Positions 26,977-36,051 are shown, counted from the stretch's first letter. The stretch: 64,000 nt of DNA from CAYNRG01 sp047973125 (GCA_047973125.1 JBKEBK010000008.1:13271-77270); one strand, 5' to 3'. Numbers and translations: made by a program. Notes: a model not told the origin generated them from the sequence alone.

Positions 26977-27068
26977 AAAACCTGCACTTGACAGTACAGG
27001 TTAAAATACAAACTTTGTTTGATCTTACCTCGGCAACATTATTAAGCTTACGCCGTTACTGTCTATGG
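26977..27068 (-). ncRNA. Ribosomal protein L10 leader RNA
   Basis: The segment lies between the rplJ promoter and ribosome site. It contains the landmark strings AACGGCGUAAGC and UUGCCGAGGUAAGAUC, which fit the Bacillota L10 leader. It ends in a hairpin, CCUGUACU paired with AGUGCAGG, followed by UUUUCUUU. This structure is known to bind L10(L12)4 and repress the operon. The terminator-like final hairpin suggests control by premature termination. Confidence 0.85.
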
Positions 27069-27086
27069 TATATTGATAACTATTAA

Positions 27087-27114
27087 AGTATACAACATAT
27101 ATAATAATTGTCAA
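27087..27114 (-). promoter_or_regulatory. Sigma-A promoter of rplJL-rpoBC
   Basis: The minus strand has TTGACA (27109-27114), a 16-base spacer and TATACT (27087-27092). It lies about 20 bases upstream of the L10 leader. A second TTGACA-like inverted repeat lies at 27133-27150. Confidence 0.85.
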
Positions 27115-27177
27115 TAACTTTTTTAAGATATTAATTGACAATTATCAATTAGACAAAACACAAGAGGTATCTTTTGT

Positions 27178-27927
27178 TTATGCTAGATTATCTAATCCTT
27201 TTACAAAATCTAAAAATTCTTCTGATGAGCCAATGTGATCTGCTTCAGCTTCTTCATCCTCATCTCTACTAATTAGATGATCATTTACTAAATAAACAGA
27301 AGCACCAAGTTTTTTAACACTCATATCATCTTTTGCATCATTTCCAACCATCAAACACTCGCTAAAATCAACATCATACTTTTCACCTAGCTCCGCATAA
27401 TACATTACATCAGGCTTACAGAAGCCATAATCTTCAAATGTAGTGAAAGTATCAAATGCATCAATATCAACTCCACTCCACTTAAGTCTTGACTCAGTTG
27501 CAATTTTTGGAAATATCGGATTAGTAGCACAAATTAATCTATAACCCTTATCTTTTAAAATCTTAACAGCATCGATCATATTTTTATTTTTTGAACATAT
27601 ATTTTCAATCTTTTGAAAATTGTTTGAGTAAAATGTTTTTAAAACCTCAAGTAAATCCGACTCTTTAAAAGCTGTCGATTTTTCAAAAGTTTCCCAAAAA
27701 ACTCTTTCATTTGTTTTCTTTCCATCATTTACTAACATTTTACTTGTACCTAACATCACACCTTTAATAATTTCATCACCGTCAAGGCCTGTTTTATTAA
27801 GATACAACCTTAGCTCTCCAAAGTAATTCTTAATAAATTCATCTAAATCCATTGGTAATAAAGTACCATCCAAGTCAAATAGAACTGTATTCATAGTTTT
27901 ATTGTATGATTTATAAATTAAAACCAC
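27178..27927 (-). CDS. HAD-superfamily hydrolase
   Basis: The protein has motif I LFDLDGTLLPMD, motif II ICATNP, motif III in CKPDVMYYAE, and motif IV VGNDAKDDM. It resembles the HAD subgroup with a long helical cap. Its substrate is unknown. Two starts are possible. GTG at 27927 has AAGGG five bases upstream and adds 11 residues. The ATG at 27894 (MNTVLFDLDG) gives a more usual N-terminus but has no ribosome site, so I keep GTG. It lies upstream of the L10 promoter and is transcribed separately. Confidence 0.85.
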   Translation of the reverse strand: MVLIYKSYNKTMNTVLFDLDGTLLPMDLDEFIKNYFGELRLYLNKTGLDGDEIIKGVMLGTSKMLVNDGKKTNERVFWETFEKSTAFKESDLLEVLKTFYSNNFQKIENICSKNKNMIDAVKILKDKGYRLICATNPIFPKIATESRLKWSGVDIDAFDTFTTFEDYGFCKPDVMYYAELGEKYDVDFSECLMVGNDAKDDMSVKKLGASVYLVNDHLISRDEDEEAEADHIGSSEEFLDFVKGLDNLA

Positions 27928-28011
27928 ACTCTCCCTTCTCTAATATTTAAACACATTTATCGGTTAATAATCAATTTAAAATAAAAATTTAATAAAACTT
28001 TCATTTTTTTA

Positions 28012-28626
28012 CTAATTTGTTTTGCTTGCTAATTCCCAAAGATAGAAACTTGCAACTGTTCCATATGGCGAATATAGCTCTTTATAGTATTCAAAATCTT
28101 TTTTACTAACACTATCTAAACCATACAGTAAACATATTCCTTTTCTTATACCATAGTCATTATAACTTAATATATCTTCCCTTAAACAAGTGAATATCAA
28201 CAACATTTCTGCAGTCCATATCCCTACACCTTTACATTTAGTTAAGACCTCAATAAACTTATCAGTAGGTAAATTCTTTAAATCATCTAAATCAATTTCC
28301 TTATTTATTATAAGATCACTAAATTCTAAAATATAATTAGCTTTACGATTTGAAATCCCCAGCTCTTTAAATTCATCAATTGATAAATTTATTATATTTT
28401 CAACTGTTATATCATTTACTTTATCAATTAATCTTTTAATAATAGTATCCTTTGCTTGAAGTGATATTTGTTGACTTATGATGTTATAAATAAAATTAAA
28501 ATAGAAATCTTTAAAAACTTCTCTTTTAATAAATCCATATTGATTTATTAAATTTTTCATTTTTTCATCACATAAACATAGATGATTTAACTCTTTTTCA
28601 CCATACTTAAAATACTCTTTAGACAT
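28012..28626 (-). CDS. HhH-GPD DNA glycosylase (AlkA-like)
   Basis: This base-excision repair glycosylase of about 204 residues has the helix-hairpin-helix LTKCKGVGIWTAEMLL (about 128-143) and the catalytic-type Asp157 in SYNDYGIRKG. The first matches AlkA/3-methyladenine glycosylase II. No iron-sulphur cysteines are present, so it is not an endonuclease III type. The ATG at 28626 overlaps the end of ychF by eight bases. No clear ribosome site is visible for it, and an alternative ATG lies nine codons earlier inside ychF. It is the last gene of the dtd-folD-DUF951-ychF run. Confidence 0.85.
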   Translation of the reverse strand: MSKEYFKYGEKELNHLCLCDEKMKNLINQYGFIKREVFKDFYFNFIYNIISQQISLQAKDTIIKRLIDKVNDITVENIINLSIDEFKELGISNRKANYILEFSDLIINKEIDLDDLKNLPTDKFIEVLTKCKGVGIWTAEMLLIFTCLREDILSYNDYGIRKGICLLYGLDSVSKKDFEYYKELYSPYGTVASFYLWELASKTN

Positions 28627-29719
28627 TAAATCTAAAATGTAAAATGTCTCCATCTTTTACAATGTAATCTTTACCCTCTAAACGAAGCTTACCAGCCTCT
28701 TTTAATTTGCTTTCACTTTGATACTGCATCATATTTTCATAGCTATATGTCTCAGCTCTAATAAATCCTTTTTGAAAATCAGTATGAATAATACCAGCAC
28801 ACTCAGGAGCACTCATACCATCATGGAATGTCCAAGCTCTTACCTCTACTTCACCTACTGTAAAGTAAGTCTTAAGTCCTAAAATATGGTAGGCAGTCTT
28901 AATTACAAGATCTAATCCACTCTGTTTAATTCCTAAATCATTTAGAAATTCTTCTTTCTCACTTTGATCTAACATTGATAATTCTTCTTCAATTCTTGCA
29001 CAAATTGCAATAACATCATTATTCTCATTCTTTGCATACTCACAAACCCTATTGTAATACTGATTACAACTAGGATCTGAAATTTCTTCTTCAGACATAT
29101 TCGCAACATATATCATCGGTTTAGCAGTTAAAAGTTGAAATCCATTTATAATCACTTTTTCCTCTTTTGTAAGATCAAGTGATCTTGCCGGTTTACCCTC
29201 TTTTAAAACTTCAACCAGCCTTTCAATAAGCTTCAATTCAAAAATTGCTTCCTTATCATTTTGTTTAACTTTTCTTTGTAGTTTCGAAACTCTATTTTCC
29301 ATACTGTTCAAATCAGCTAAAGCCAGCTCTAAGTTAATTATTTCAATATCTCTTATTGGATCTACTTCACCTTCAACATGGGTAATATTAGGATCATCAA
29401 AACATCTAACTACATGGCATATAGCATCAACAAGACGAATATGCGAAAGAAATTGATTCCCTAAACCCTCTCCTTTTGAGGCTCCTTTTACTAGCCCTGC
29501 AATATCAGTAAATTCAAAAGTTGTATAAACTGTCTTTTTAGGCTTAACAATTTTAACTAAGTTATCAACCCTGATATCTTTTACCTCAACAACCCCAACA
29601 TTGGGATTTATTGTAGCAAATGGATAATTTGCTGCTTCAACTTGACTCTGTGTAATAGCATTAAATAAAGTTGACTTTCCAACATTGGGTAAACCAACAA
29701 TTCCAGCTGTTAATGACAT
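28619..29719 (-). CDS. ychF: Redox-responsive P-loop ATPase/GTPase YchF
   Basis: YchF (Ola1) is a ribosome-associated Obg-family ATPase. The 366 residues include the P-loop GLPNVGKST, the switch region FEFTDIAGLVKGASKGEGLGNQFL, and ANMSEEE in place of the GTPase NKxD, which fits ATP preference. The C-terminal TGS domain ends in GDILHFRFNV. GGAGG lies eight bases before the ATG, inside the end of the DUF951 gene. This adjacency is conserved in Bacillota. Confidence 0.95.
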   Translation of the reverse strand: MSLTAGIVGLPNVGKSTLFNAITQSQVEAANYPFATINPNVGVVEVKDIRVDNLVKIVKPKKTVYTTFEFTDIAGLVKGASKGEGLGNQFLSHIRLVDAICHVVRCFDDPNITHVEGEVDPIRDIEIINLELALADLNSMENRVSKLQRKVKQNDKEAIFELKLIERLVEVLKEGKPARSLDLTKEEKVIINGFQLLTAKPMIYVANMSEEEISDPSCNQYYNRVCEYAKNENNDVIAICARIEEELSMLDQSEKEEFLNDLGIKQSGLDLVIKTAYHILGLKTYFTVGEVEVRAWTFHDGMSAPECAGIIHTDFQKGFIRAETYSYENMMQYQSESKLKEAGKLRLEGKDYIVKDGDILHFRFNV

Positions 29720-29914
29720 CTATTCTTCCTCCGCTCTTTCAATTATCTTTTTCATTTTTCTTTCAAATTCACTACGAGAAAACATCGCATTACTACCACA
29801 ACCTAAACACTTAATTTTAATATCAGCACCCATTCTAATAATCTTCCAATGTTTTGAAAGTCTACATGGATGTTCCTTTTTCATTTGAACAATATCATTT
29901 AATCCATATTCCAT
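29720..29914 (-). CDS. DUF951 (YyzM-like) small protein
   Basis: The protein has 64 residues, with LNDIVQMKKEHPCRLSKHWK and GADIKIKCLGCGSNAMFSR, both diagnostic of DUF951. The CLGC pair and an upstream Cys could bind a metal, but this is unproven. The family is usually encoded next to ychF, as here (zero-base gap). A KOW-like nucleic-acid-binding fold has been suggested for the family. AGAGGT lies four bases before the ATG. Confidence 0.9.
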   Translation of the reverse strand: MEYGLNDIVQMKKEHPCRLSKHWKIIRMGADIKIKCLGCGSNAMFSRSEFERKMKKIIERAEEE

Positions 29915-29916
29915 AA

Positions 29917-30978
29917 CTACCTCTTCCTATAAGCCTTAAGCGTATTCTTAATCAGCATCGCAATAGTCATTGGTCCAACACCTCGAGGAACTGGTGTAAT
30001 AAGCAATACTTTATCAATAACATCATCAAAATCTACATCACCTACAAGCTTATTATCACTACCTCTATTTATTCCAACATCAATTACCACTGCATTATCT
30101 TTAAGATACTCTTTATTAATGAATTTACTTTTACCCATTGCTACAACTAAGATATCAGCTCTTTTACAAACTTCTTTTAAATCTTTAGTTTTAGAATGAC
30201 ACATTGTAACTGTTGCATCCCTATTTAATAAAAGCTGAGCAACACTCTTACCAACAAGAGCACTTCTTCCAATCACTACAACTTCTTTTCCACTTAAAGA
30301 AATATTGCTGTCATCTAATAATTCAATTATACCCAAAGGAGTACAAGGAACAAAACCGTCTTCACCTAAGAGTAGTTTACCCATATTTATTGGATGAAGA
30401 CCATCAACATCCTTTTGATAATTGATTTCACTTATAATTCTTTTCTCATCTTGACCATTAGGAAGTGGTAATTGCAATAAAATTCCATCAACACCATCAT
30501 CCGCATTTTTCTCTTTTATAACTGAAATTATTTCATCAGTTGAAGCATTTTCTTCAAGATGAACTAAAGTAGAATTCATCCCCACACTACTACAAGCCTT
30601 CTCTTTACCCTTAATATATGATAGGCTTGCTGGATTGTTACCAACAAGAATAACACATAAATTAGGAATCCTTTCTCCACTTTCTCTTATTACATCTATT
30701 TCTTCTTTAACACTTGCCTTAATCTTTTTAGAACACTCTAAACCATTAATAATCTTATCCATTTTCTCACCTCTATTATCTTCACTAATCATTTTATAAA
30801 AAACACTTAAACTATACATTATTATAGATACTACTAAAATTAAAATTCCATAAACCAAAATCAATACCAATTTATATTCCTTGATACTTACACTATTTAA
30901 AAAATTTAAAAATATTAAAGTAAAAATAAATACAATTATGATAAATCCTATTAAACTATTCCTACGATAATTTTTCAA
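29917..30978 (-). CDS. folD: FolD bifunctional dehydrogenase/cyclohydrolase with N-terminal membrane extension
   Basis: FolD interconverts methylene-, methenyl- and formyl-tetrahydrofolate. The catalytic part starts at residue 73 (MDKIINGLECSKKI) and shows YIKGKEKAC with its catalytic Lys, LLQLPLP, and the Rossmann VVIGRSALVGKSVAQLL. It ends VPRGVGPMTIAMLIKNT. Before it, in frame and without a stop, are 72 residues with two hydrophobic helices (about 9-27 and 36-61) flanked by basic residues. The extension starts at a TTG that overlaps the dtd stop (TTGA). The internal ATG at 30762 has its own AGAGGTGAG site. Cells may therefore make a soluble and a membrane-tethered form. FolD is normally soluble. 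Confidence 0.88.
   Translation of the reverse strand: MKNYRRNSLIGFIIIVFIFTLIFLNFLNSVSIKEYKLVLILVYGILILVVSIIMYSLSVFYKMISEDNRGEKMDKIINGLECSKKIKASVKEEIDVIRESGERIPNLCVILVGNNPASLSYIKGKEKACSSVGMNSTLVHLEENASTDEIISVIKEKNADDGVDGILLQLPLPNGQDEKRIISEINYQKDVDGLHPINMGKLLLGEDGFVPCTPLGIIELLDDSNISLSGKEVVVIGRSALVGKSVAQLLLNRDATVTMCHSKTKDLKEVCKRADILVVAMGKSKFINKEYLKDNAVVIDVGINRGSDNKLVGDVDFDDVIDKVLLITPVPRGVGPMTIAMLIKNTLKAYRKR
30766..30774 (-). promoter_or_regulatory. Internal ribosome-binding site of folD
   Basis: AGAGGTGAG lies three bases before the ATG that begins the canonical FolD protein at 30762. The same string serves the histidine-kinase gene at 53855. It implies initiation at the soluble FolD start even though the upstream frame is open. 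Confidence 0.65.
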
Positions 30979-31424
30979 AGCTTCATATCCCTTGAATCCA
31001 TAATAATAGTTACTGGACCATCATTTACAAGCGACACTTCCATATGGGCTTGAAATACACCCTTAGAAACACTTACCTCTTCTTCTAAGGCTTCATTAAA
31101 TAGCTCATACAATAACTTTGCCCTCTCTGGCTTTTCAGCCTCAGTAAAGCTTGGACGATTACCCTTTTTAAGATCAGCACTCAAGGTAAACTGTGAGACT
31201 GATAAAACTTTATATCCTTTATCAATAAGCGATAAATTCATTTTATCATTTTCATCAGTAAATATCCTTAAATTAAGAATTTTCTTAGCCATTTTCCTTA
31301 CAGTTTCAACACTATCATCTACCCTAATACCAACAAGTAAAAGCAAGCCCTCACCAATAGATGAGTGGATCTTATTATCAATTTTAACACTAGCTTCTTT
31401 AACTCTTTGTACAACTACTCTCAT
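30975..31424 (-). CDS. dtd: D-aminoacyl-tRNA deacylase
   Basis: DTD removes D-amino acids mis-attached to tRNA. The 149 residues show the SQFTL motif and the partner loop NDGPVTI of this family, as well as the canonical start MRVVVQRVKEASV. I use the ATG at 31424. An upstream TTG (four codons earlier) sits too close to the AAAGG site. The stop overlaps the TTG of the folD extension by four bases, so the genes are probably coupled. Confidence 0.94.
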   Translation of the reverse strand: MRVVVQRVKEASVKIDNKIHSSIGEGLLLLVGIRVDDSVETVRKMAKKILNLRIFTDENDKMNLSLIDKGYKVLSVSQFTLSADLKKGNRPSFTEAEKPERAKLLYELFNEALEEEVSVSKGVFQAHMEVSLVNDGPVTIIMDSRDMKL

Positions 31425-31538
31425 AAAGACATCCAACCTTTCTTTATCATATATAAGATTAACATTTTATACAACAGCCTTCAATACTTTAAAGAATAAA
31501 GTGAATACTATATAATAAGTATAAGGAGGAACTTTTAT

Positions 31539-32789
31539 ATGAGGGAACCACTAGCATCAAGACTAAGGCCAAAATTACTAGATGACATTATCGGACAAGA
31601 GCACTTAGTAGGAAAAGATAAAATTCTAAGAAGATTTATTGAAGAAAATACTTTATGCTCAATTATATTTTATGGGCCATCTGGAACTGGAAAAACAACA
31701 ATGGCTAAGTGTTTAGCAACAGAACTAAAAATGAGTTATAAAAATTTTAATGCCGTTACTGGAAATAAAAAAGACTTAGATGCCATCTTCTTTGAAGCCA
31801 ATTTATCAGGACAATTAATTGTCATTATTGATGAAATTCATCGTTTAAATAAAGCAAAACAAGATTTACTTTTACCATATATTGAAAATGGAGAAATTAT
31901 AATTATCGGAGCAACAACCGCAAATCCATACTTTGCGATTAACCCCGCCATTAGAAGTAGGTGTCAACTACTACAAGTTAAAAAACTTGAAAGTACAGAT
32001 ATTATTAAAGCCATTAATAATGCCTTAAAAAATCCTGATGGATTAAAAGATATCGCCATTGAAGATCAAGCTGCAAAACTAATAGCAAACAACAGCAATG
32101 GAGATATAAGATTTGCCCTCAACCTTTTAGAAATCTGTAGTTTAACTCAAAAAGATATCACTTTAGAGAATGTATTAGAATATTCCAAATATCCAAATGC
32201 CACCTACTTTAAAGATGATGATGGCTACTATGATATCCTTAGTGCCTTTCAAAAATCAATTAGAGGAAGTGATGTTGATGCTGCCCTTTACTACTTAGCA
32301 CAACTAATAATAGCTGAAGACTTAGAATCGATTGAAAGAAGACTTCTAGTAATCGCCTATGAAGATATTGGTCTTGCGAATCCGGCATGTGTATCAAGAT
32401 GCCATCAAGCACTAGAAACAGCTAAAAAAGTTGGTTTTCCAGAAGCGAAAATTCCGCTTAGTACTGCTGTAATTGACTTAGCACTATCACCAAAGAGTAA
32501 ATCAGCATACGAGGCTATAAGTAGTGCCATAAAAGAAGCAAGCAGCACTCCCTATGAAATACCAGAATATTTAAAACTAACTCCTGTAACATTAAAAGAT
32601 GATGAGAAATATGACTATAATAATAGTAAGATTTGGCATCTTATACAGTATTTACCAGAGCAAATAAAAAATAAAACTTTTTATCACCCAGCAAACAACC
32701 GCTATGAAGCATTGCTAAAGGAAAACTTAAAAAAATTAAGACAAACAAAAAGATCATCCGATATTAAAAAGTTAAACAAACAGCACTAA
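31539..32789 (+). CDS. rarA: Replication-associated recombination protein RarA (MgsA)
   Basis: RarA is an AAA+ ATPase related to clamp loaders that acts at stalled forks. The 416 residues have Walker A GPSGTGKT (46-53), Walker B VIIDEIHRLNK, sensor I GATTANP, the SRCQLLQVKKL arginine-finger region, and the C-terminal tetramerisation domain (RRLLVIAYEDIGLANP). AAGGAGG lies about 9 bases before the ATG. It is transcribed divergently from dtd, with a TATAAT at about 31513. Confidence 0.93.
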   Translation: MREPLASRLRPKLLDDIIGQEHLVGKDKILRRFIEENTLCSIIFYGPSGTGKTTMAKCLATELKMSYKNFNAVTGNKKDLDAIFFEANLSGQLIVIIDEIHRLNKAKQDLLLPYIENGEIIIIGATTANPYFAINPAIRSRCQLLQVKKLESTDIIKAINNALKNPDGLKDIAIEDQAAKLIANNSNGDIRFALNLLEICSLTQKDITLENVLEYSKYPNATYFKDDDGYYDILSAFQKSIRGSDVDAALYYLAQLIIAEDLESIERRLLVIAYEDIGLANPACVSRCHQALETAKKVGFPEAKIPLSTAVIDLALSPKSKSAYEAISSAIKEASSTPYEIPEYLKLTPVTLKDDEKYDYNNSKIWHLIQYLPEQIKNKTFYHPANNRYEALLKENLKKLRQTKRSSDIKKLNKQH

Positions 32790-32801
32790 CGGCTGCTAAC
32801 T

Positions 32802-32830
32802 TTGACATTTATCTTTATTTTAGATAAAAT
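32802..32830 (+). promoter_or_regulatory. Sigma-A promoter of the CAP-domain gene
   Basis: TTGACA (32802-32807), a 17-base spacer and TAAAAT (32825-32830) lie 28 bases before the start. Confidence 0.75.
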
Positions 32831-32857
32831 ATACTAGTGCCAATTATTGGAGGATTT

Positions 32858-33853
32858 ATGAAAAATTTAAAAATATTACTGAGCGTTTGCTTATTAGCAC
32901 AACTATTCACTATAAGCAATCACAAGTTTGTACAAGATGTCCAAGCAGAAAACATTCAAAAAGAAATTACAATTCAAGTTAACAATAAAGAACACTTCAA
33001 AATAATTAAACAAAGAGCAATTTCTGATTATATTAATGAAAATGAAATATCAATAGATGATATTGATATTGAAAATTCCGTAATGCACGTTGATGCCCTT
33101 GATGTATCAAGTGTATCAAGCAGATACATTAACTTACTTATCGATCTTAAAAGAAATGAAAATCAAAAAGTAGTAGCTCACCAAACAATTTCAGTTAGCT
33201 ACTTACTAAATGTTGTTGATACTATTAAACCGGAATTAGAAATGAAATATGATACTTTACAAGTTGAAAAAAATTCAGTATTTAATCCAATGGATGCCAT
33301 TTTAAATATTAGTGATAACTCACAAGTTGATCTAATGGATCAGGTGGTAGTAAATGGAATAGTTGATACATCACAAATCAGCAACTCAACTATCACATTC
33401 AGTGTTCAAGATGGATCTGGTAACACTATAGAAAAAAGTGTATATGTTCAAGTAAAAGATTACAAGAACTATGCAGGAGCATTCTCTAAGAGTGATGAAA
33501 TCGATGAAATGCTTAAACTAATTAATAATAAAAGAGCACAGTTTAATCTAAGTCCATTAGAGCTTGCTGATGATAATGGACAAATTGCTGCAGCAATAAG
33601 AGCACAAGAAGCAAGAGGAAATATATCACACACAAGACCAGATGGATCGCATTACCACAGTTCATTAGAAGAACAGGGTGTATCTTGGAACAACTACCCA
33701 CTAGAAATACTGACCTATGGTAATTCAACAATTAGTAAGAGTTTAAACTGGTGGCTTAACTCACCAATGCATCGAGCTATTGTCTTAAAAGATGGCTACG
33801 ATACTATTGCAATCGGAAAATCAGGCACAATGTGGGCTGCTATAGTATATTAA
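32858..33853 (+). CDS. Secreted CAP-domain (SCP/PR-1-like) protein
   Basis: The start is the ATG of MKNLKILLSVCLL, four bases after GGAGG. A signal peptide of about 26 residues ends near VQA-EN. The middle region (about 30-205) contains an Ig-like beta fold, with a VVDTIKPELE linker and ISDNSQVDLMDQVVVNG. The C-terminal CAP domain begins at MLKLINNKRAQFNLSPLELAD. It carries the conserved His of ISHTRPDG and the NWWLNSPMHRAIVL motif. Bacterial CAP proteins are extracellular, but few functions are known. There is no lipobox or sortase motif, so it is likely released. Confidence 0.88.
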   Translation: MKNLKILLSVCLLAQLFTISNHKFVQDVQAENIQKEITIQVNNKEHFKIIKQRAISDYINENEISIDDIDIENSVMHVDALDVSSVSSRYINLLIDLKRNENQKVVAHQTISVSYLLNVVDTIKPELEMKYDTLQVEKNSVFNPMDAILNISDNSQVDLMDQVVVNGIVDTSQISNSTITFSVQDGSGNTIEKSVYVQVKDYKNYAGAFSKSDEIDEMLKLINNKRAQFNLSPLELADDNGQIAAAIRAQEARGNISHTRPDGSHYHSSLEEQGVSWNNYPLEILTYGNSTISKSLNWWLNSPMHRAIVLKDGYDTIAIGKSGTMWAAIVY

Positions 33854-33880
33854 AAAAGGACCTTTAAAGTCCTTTTTTAT
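33852..33880 (+). terminator. Terminator of the CAP-domain gene
   Basis: The stem AAAAAAGGAC (33852-33861) pairs with GTCCTTTTTT (33869-33878). It overlaps the stop codon. Confidence 0.85.
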
Positions 33881-33915
33881 ATTACACGTTATCTTTCTAT
33901 ATTCAGTATTAATAA

Positions 33916-34287
33916 TTATTTAAATAGGGCTTGGCACATTGATACAATAATTGATATTAATATTAATAAGAGAAAATCACCAGTAAATACAGCTCCATCA
34001 ACAAGTGAAAAAGTAACGTGCAAAACAAAGGCATTAATCACAAGGCTAAATAGTCCAAAGGTAATAAGCGTAAGCGGTAAAGAAATAAGATTTAATATCG
34101 GCTTAATAAATTTTGTAACAAGCATTAACACAAGAGCCATTACAAGTTTAACTTCAAGATTAGCAATCGTTACTTCCACAAAAAAGTAATCTATTAAACA
34201 CACCGCAAGGAAGTTAAACAAATATGTCCCAACGATTGCTAGACCAATAAGTGTTAAACCAAATAAAGGGTATAATAATTTTTTCAT
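33916..34287 (-). CDS. YvlD/phage holin family 4-type membrane protein
   Basis: The 123-residue protein has four hydrophobic helices. The pattern TKFIKPILNLISLPLTLITFGLFSLVINAF is the signature of the YvlD (DUF360, Phage_holin_4_2) family. Despite the name it is a chromosomal membrane protein, and no phage genes are nearby. I choose the ATG of MKKLLYPLF, although a TTG four codons earlier is possible. Ribosome sites are weak for both. Function is unknown. Confidence 0.85.
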   Translation of the reverse strand: MKKLLYPLFGLTLIGLAIVGTYLFNFLAVCLIDYFFVEVTIANLEVKLVMALVLMLVTKFIKPILNLISLPLTLITFGLFSLVINAFVLHVTFSLVDGAVFTGDFLLLILISIIVSMCQALFK

Positions 34288-34356
34288 TTTTTTTACCAAC
34301 TTTCTAGGAATATCAATAATTTATTCAATTATACTATCATAGAGAGGAAAAAACAA

Positions 34357-34989
34357 ATGTTCAAAATCGCAATTATCGGATTGCTGTTAGCATCATACAT
34401 ACATGCTGCAGCTAATACATACACCAATAAAACTAAAAAACTATTTTCGATTTGTTCTTCGTGTAATCGTCCTTTAAGATTTTATGACAACATACCAATT
34501 CTTAGTTATATCTTATTACACGGTAGATGCCGATATTGTAATGAACCCATAGATTCTTCATCGATTATCTATGAATTAATAACTCCTACTTTGTTTATTC
34601 TTCTCTATACATCAAATAAACATTTGATATACTATTTAATACTACTAACACTTTTATATTGTTGTAAAACCGATTTAAATGATTATACAATTCCAGATAG
34701 AGTACATTTTATTCTTGCATTACTATTATTAATAACACCGTATAAACCATCCATTTTCTATGCTTTAATTTATAGTCTTCCTTTGTTGTTCTTATCACTT
34801 CTTAATAAAGTTGGATTCGGTGATGCAAAACTATTATTTTTTCTAGGATTACTTTTAAAAGAGACAATCATCTTAATCATGTTAATAGCATGTATAAGTG
34901 CATTATGCTATACAATAATTAAAAGATGTAAAGTAGTACCCCTTGTACCATTTATCCTTATAGGATATAACATTTCCATTTTCTTTTAA
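34357..34989 (+). CDS. Prepilin leader peptidase / N-methyltransferase (A24 family)
   Basis: This membrane aspartyl protease processes type IV-like prepilins. The N-terminal cytoplasmic zinc loop has CSSC (Cys33, Cys36) and CRYC (Cys58, Cys61). The catalytic aspartates are Asp106 in KTDLNDYTIPD and Asp156 in GFGDAKLL. At 210 residues it is ComC-like, with a slightly short N-terminus. No prepilin or secretion ATPase genes lie in the window. AGAGAGG precedes the ATG by 9 bases. Confidence 0.92.
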   Translation: MFKIAIIGLLLASYIHAAANTYTNKTKKLFSICSSCNRPLRFYDNIPILSYILLHGRCRYCNEPIDSSSIIYELITPTLFILLYTSNKHLIYYLILLTLLYCCKTDLNDYTIPDRVHFILALLLLITPYKPSIFYALIYSLPLLFLSLLNKVGFGDAKLLFFLGLLLKETIILIMLIACISALCYTIIKRCKVVPLVPFILIGYNISIFF

Positions 34990-35022
34990 AAAAAGCCTTG
35001 ACCATAAGAGTCAAGGCTTTTT
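34990..35022. terminator. Bidirectional terminator
   Basis: A 13-bp perfect stem, AAAAAGCCTTGAC (34990-35002) with GTCAAGGCTTTTT (35010-35022), separates the convergent prepilin-peptidase and lipoprotein genes. Confidence 0.9.
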
Positions 35023-35025
35023 AAA

Positions 35026-36051
35026 TTACTTCACTGAAACTTTATTGTTGTTAGCAGTTTCTACTGCTTTAAGATAACTTTCGATATCCATTGTAACACT
35101 TGTGATTAAATCTTCACCAGTAGGAACATTTTCTTCTGTAGGAACAGCTAAGAAATCAGCAACACTTTTACCAAGTGAGTATTCTTCTAAAGAAGCGATT
35201 TGTTCAAACCATTCTTTTTTAATTGGACTAGCTTCACGCATACCATAATCTTCTAACTTTTCTTTTTTAGTTCTTGTATCTTCTGATGCAGTAGCAATAC
35301 CTTCTAATGTAATAGCAATGCTATTTTGAGCAGTATCGATAGCATTATATACAATTAGACCACTCTCATCAAGAGCAACTACAGCATATGTAGTATTAGC
35401 TTGTACACGACCTTCTTTATCAGCATCCGCATCTCTTAAAGACATTGATGTAGATGATCCAAGACCTACTTCACTAGCACCTTCAACTTCAACAGCATTG
35501 TTAGCAGCAACTTCAAAAGCAGCTAAATAACCATTAATTTTCATTGTACATCCAGTTAATAAATCAGTATCTGTTGGATAAGCATCTGCATCAACTGCAG
35601 TAGCTAAGAATTCTTCAACAGTCTTACCAAGAGCAAATTCTTCTAAGAATGCGATTTGTTCAAACCATTCTTTACCAATTTCACTTGATCCACGCATACC
35701 ATAATCATCTTTCTTTTCTTTTTTAGTAGGCGTCTTAGCATCACTTTCAGTTAAGATTTTACCAGTAGTATCAAATTTAGCTGAGTTTTGAGCTGTATCA
35801 AATGATACATATTTAATAAGATCCCCTTCTAATACAACAGTTGCAAAAGTTGTGTTAACTTGTGCACTACCCTCTTTATCAGCTGCAGCATCTGAAACCT
35901 TAAAAGATGTAACAGAACCAACACCAACTGATACCTTTCCTTCTGTCACTACAGGAGTTTCTGTAGGAGCAGGTGTTTGTGTTTCAACAGGCTTTTTAGT
36001 TGAACATCCAACAAGTGTTAAAGCCAATAAAGCAATTAAAATTTTCTTCAT
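35026..36051 (-). CDS. Lipoprotein with two tandem repeats of an unknown domain
   Basis: Lipobox LTLVGC follows the signal MKKILIALLAL. A TP-rich linker (TPAPTETPVVTE) comes next. Then come two copies of a domain of about 145 residues. Each has VGxGSxTS, a DKEGxxQxNTT strand, FDTAQNS or IDTAQNS, TKKEKxxDYGMR and KEWFEQIAxLEE. The copies differ enough to be an old duplication. I do not recognise the domain, and ligand binding is only a guess. GGAGG lies 8 bases before the chosen ATG. An ATG six codons earlier is part of the ribosome site. Confidence 0.85.
   Translation of the reverse strand: MKKILIALLALTLVGCSTKKPVETQTPAPTETPVVTEGKVSVGVGSVTSFKVSDAAADKEGSAQVNTTFATVVLEGDLIKYVSFDTAQNSAKFDTTGKILTESDAKTPTKKEKKDDYGMRGSSEIGKEWFEQIAFLEEFALGKTVEEFLATAVDADAYPTDTDLLTGCTMKINGYLAAFEVAANNAVEVEGASEVGLGSSTSMSLRDADADKEGRVQANTTYAVVALDESGLIVYNAIDTAQNSIAITLEGIATASEDTRTKKEKLEDYGMREASPIKKEWFEQIASLEEYSLGKSVADFLAVPTEENVPTGEDLITSVTMDIESYLKAVETANNNKVSVK

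Noticed and set aside
27131..27150. Second promoter or operator upstream of the L10 promoter
   Set aside because: An AATTGA/TCAATT inverted repeat is present, but there is no -10 at suitable distance and AT-rich repeats of this kind are common here.
33916..34287. Prophage holin
   Set aside because: The family name includes holin, but no phage genes surround it, and YvlD-type proteins are ordinary chromosomal genes.
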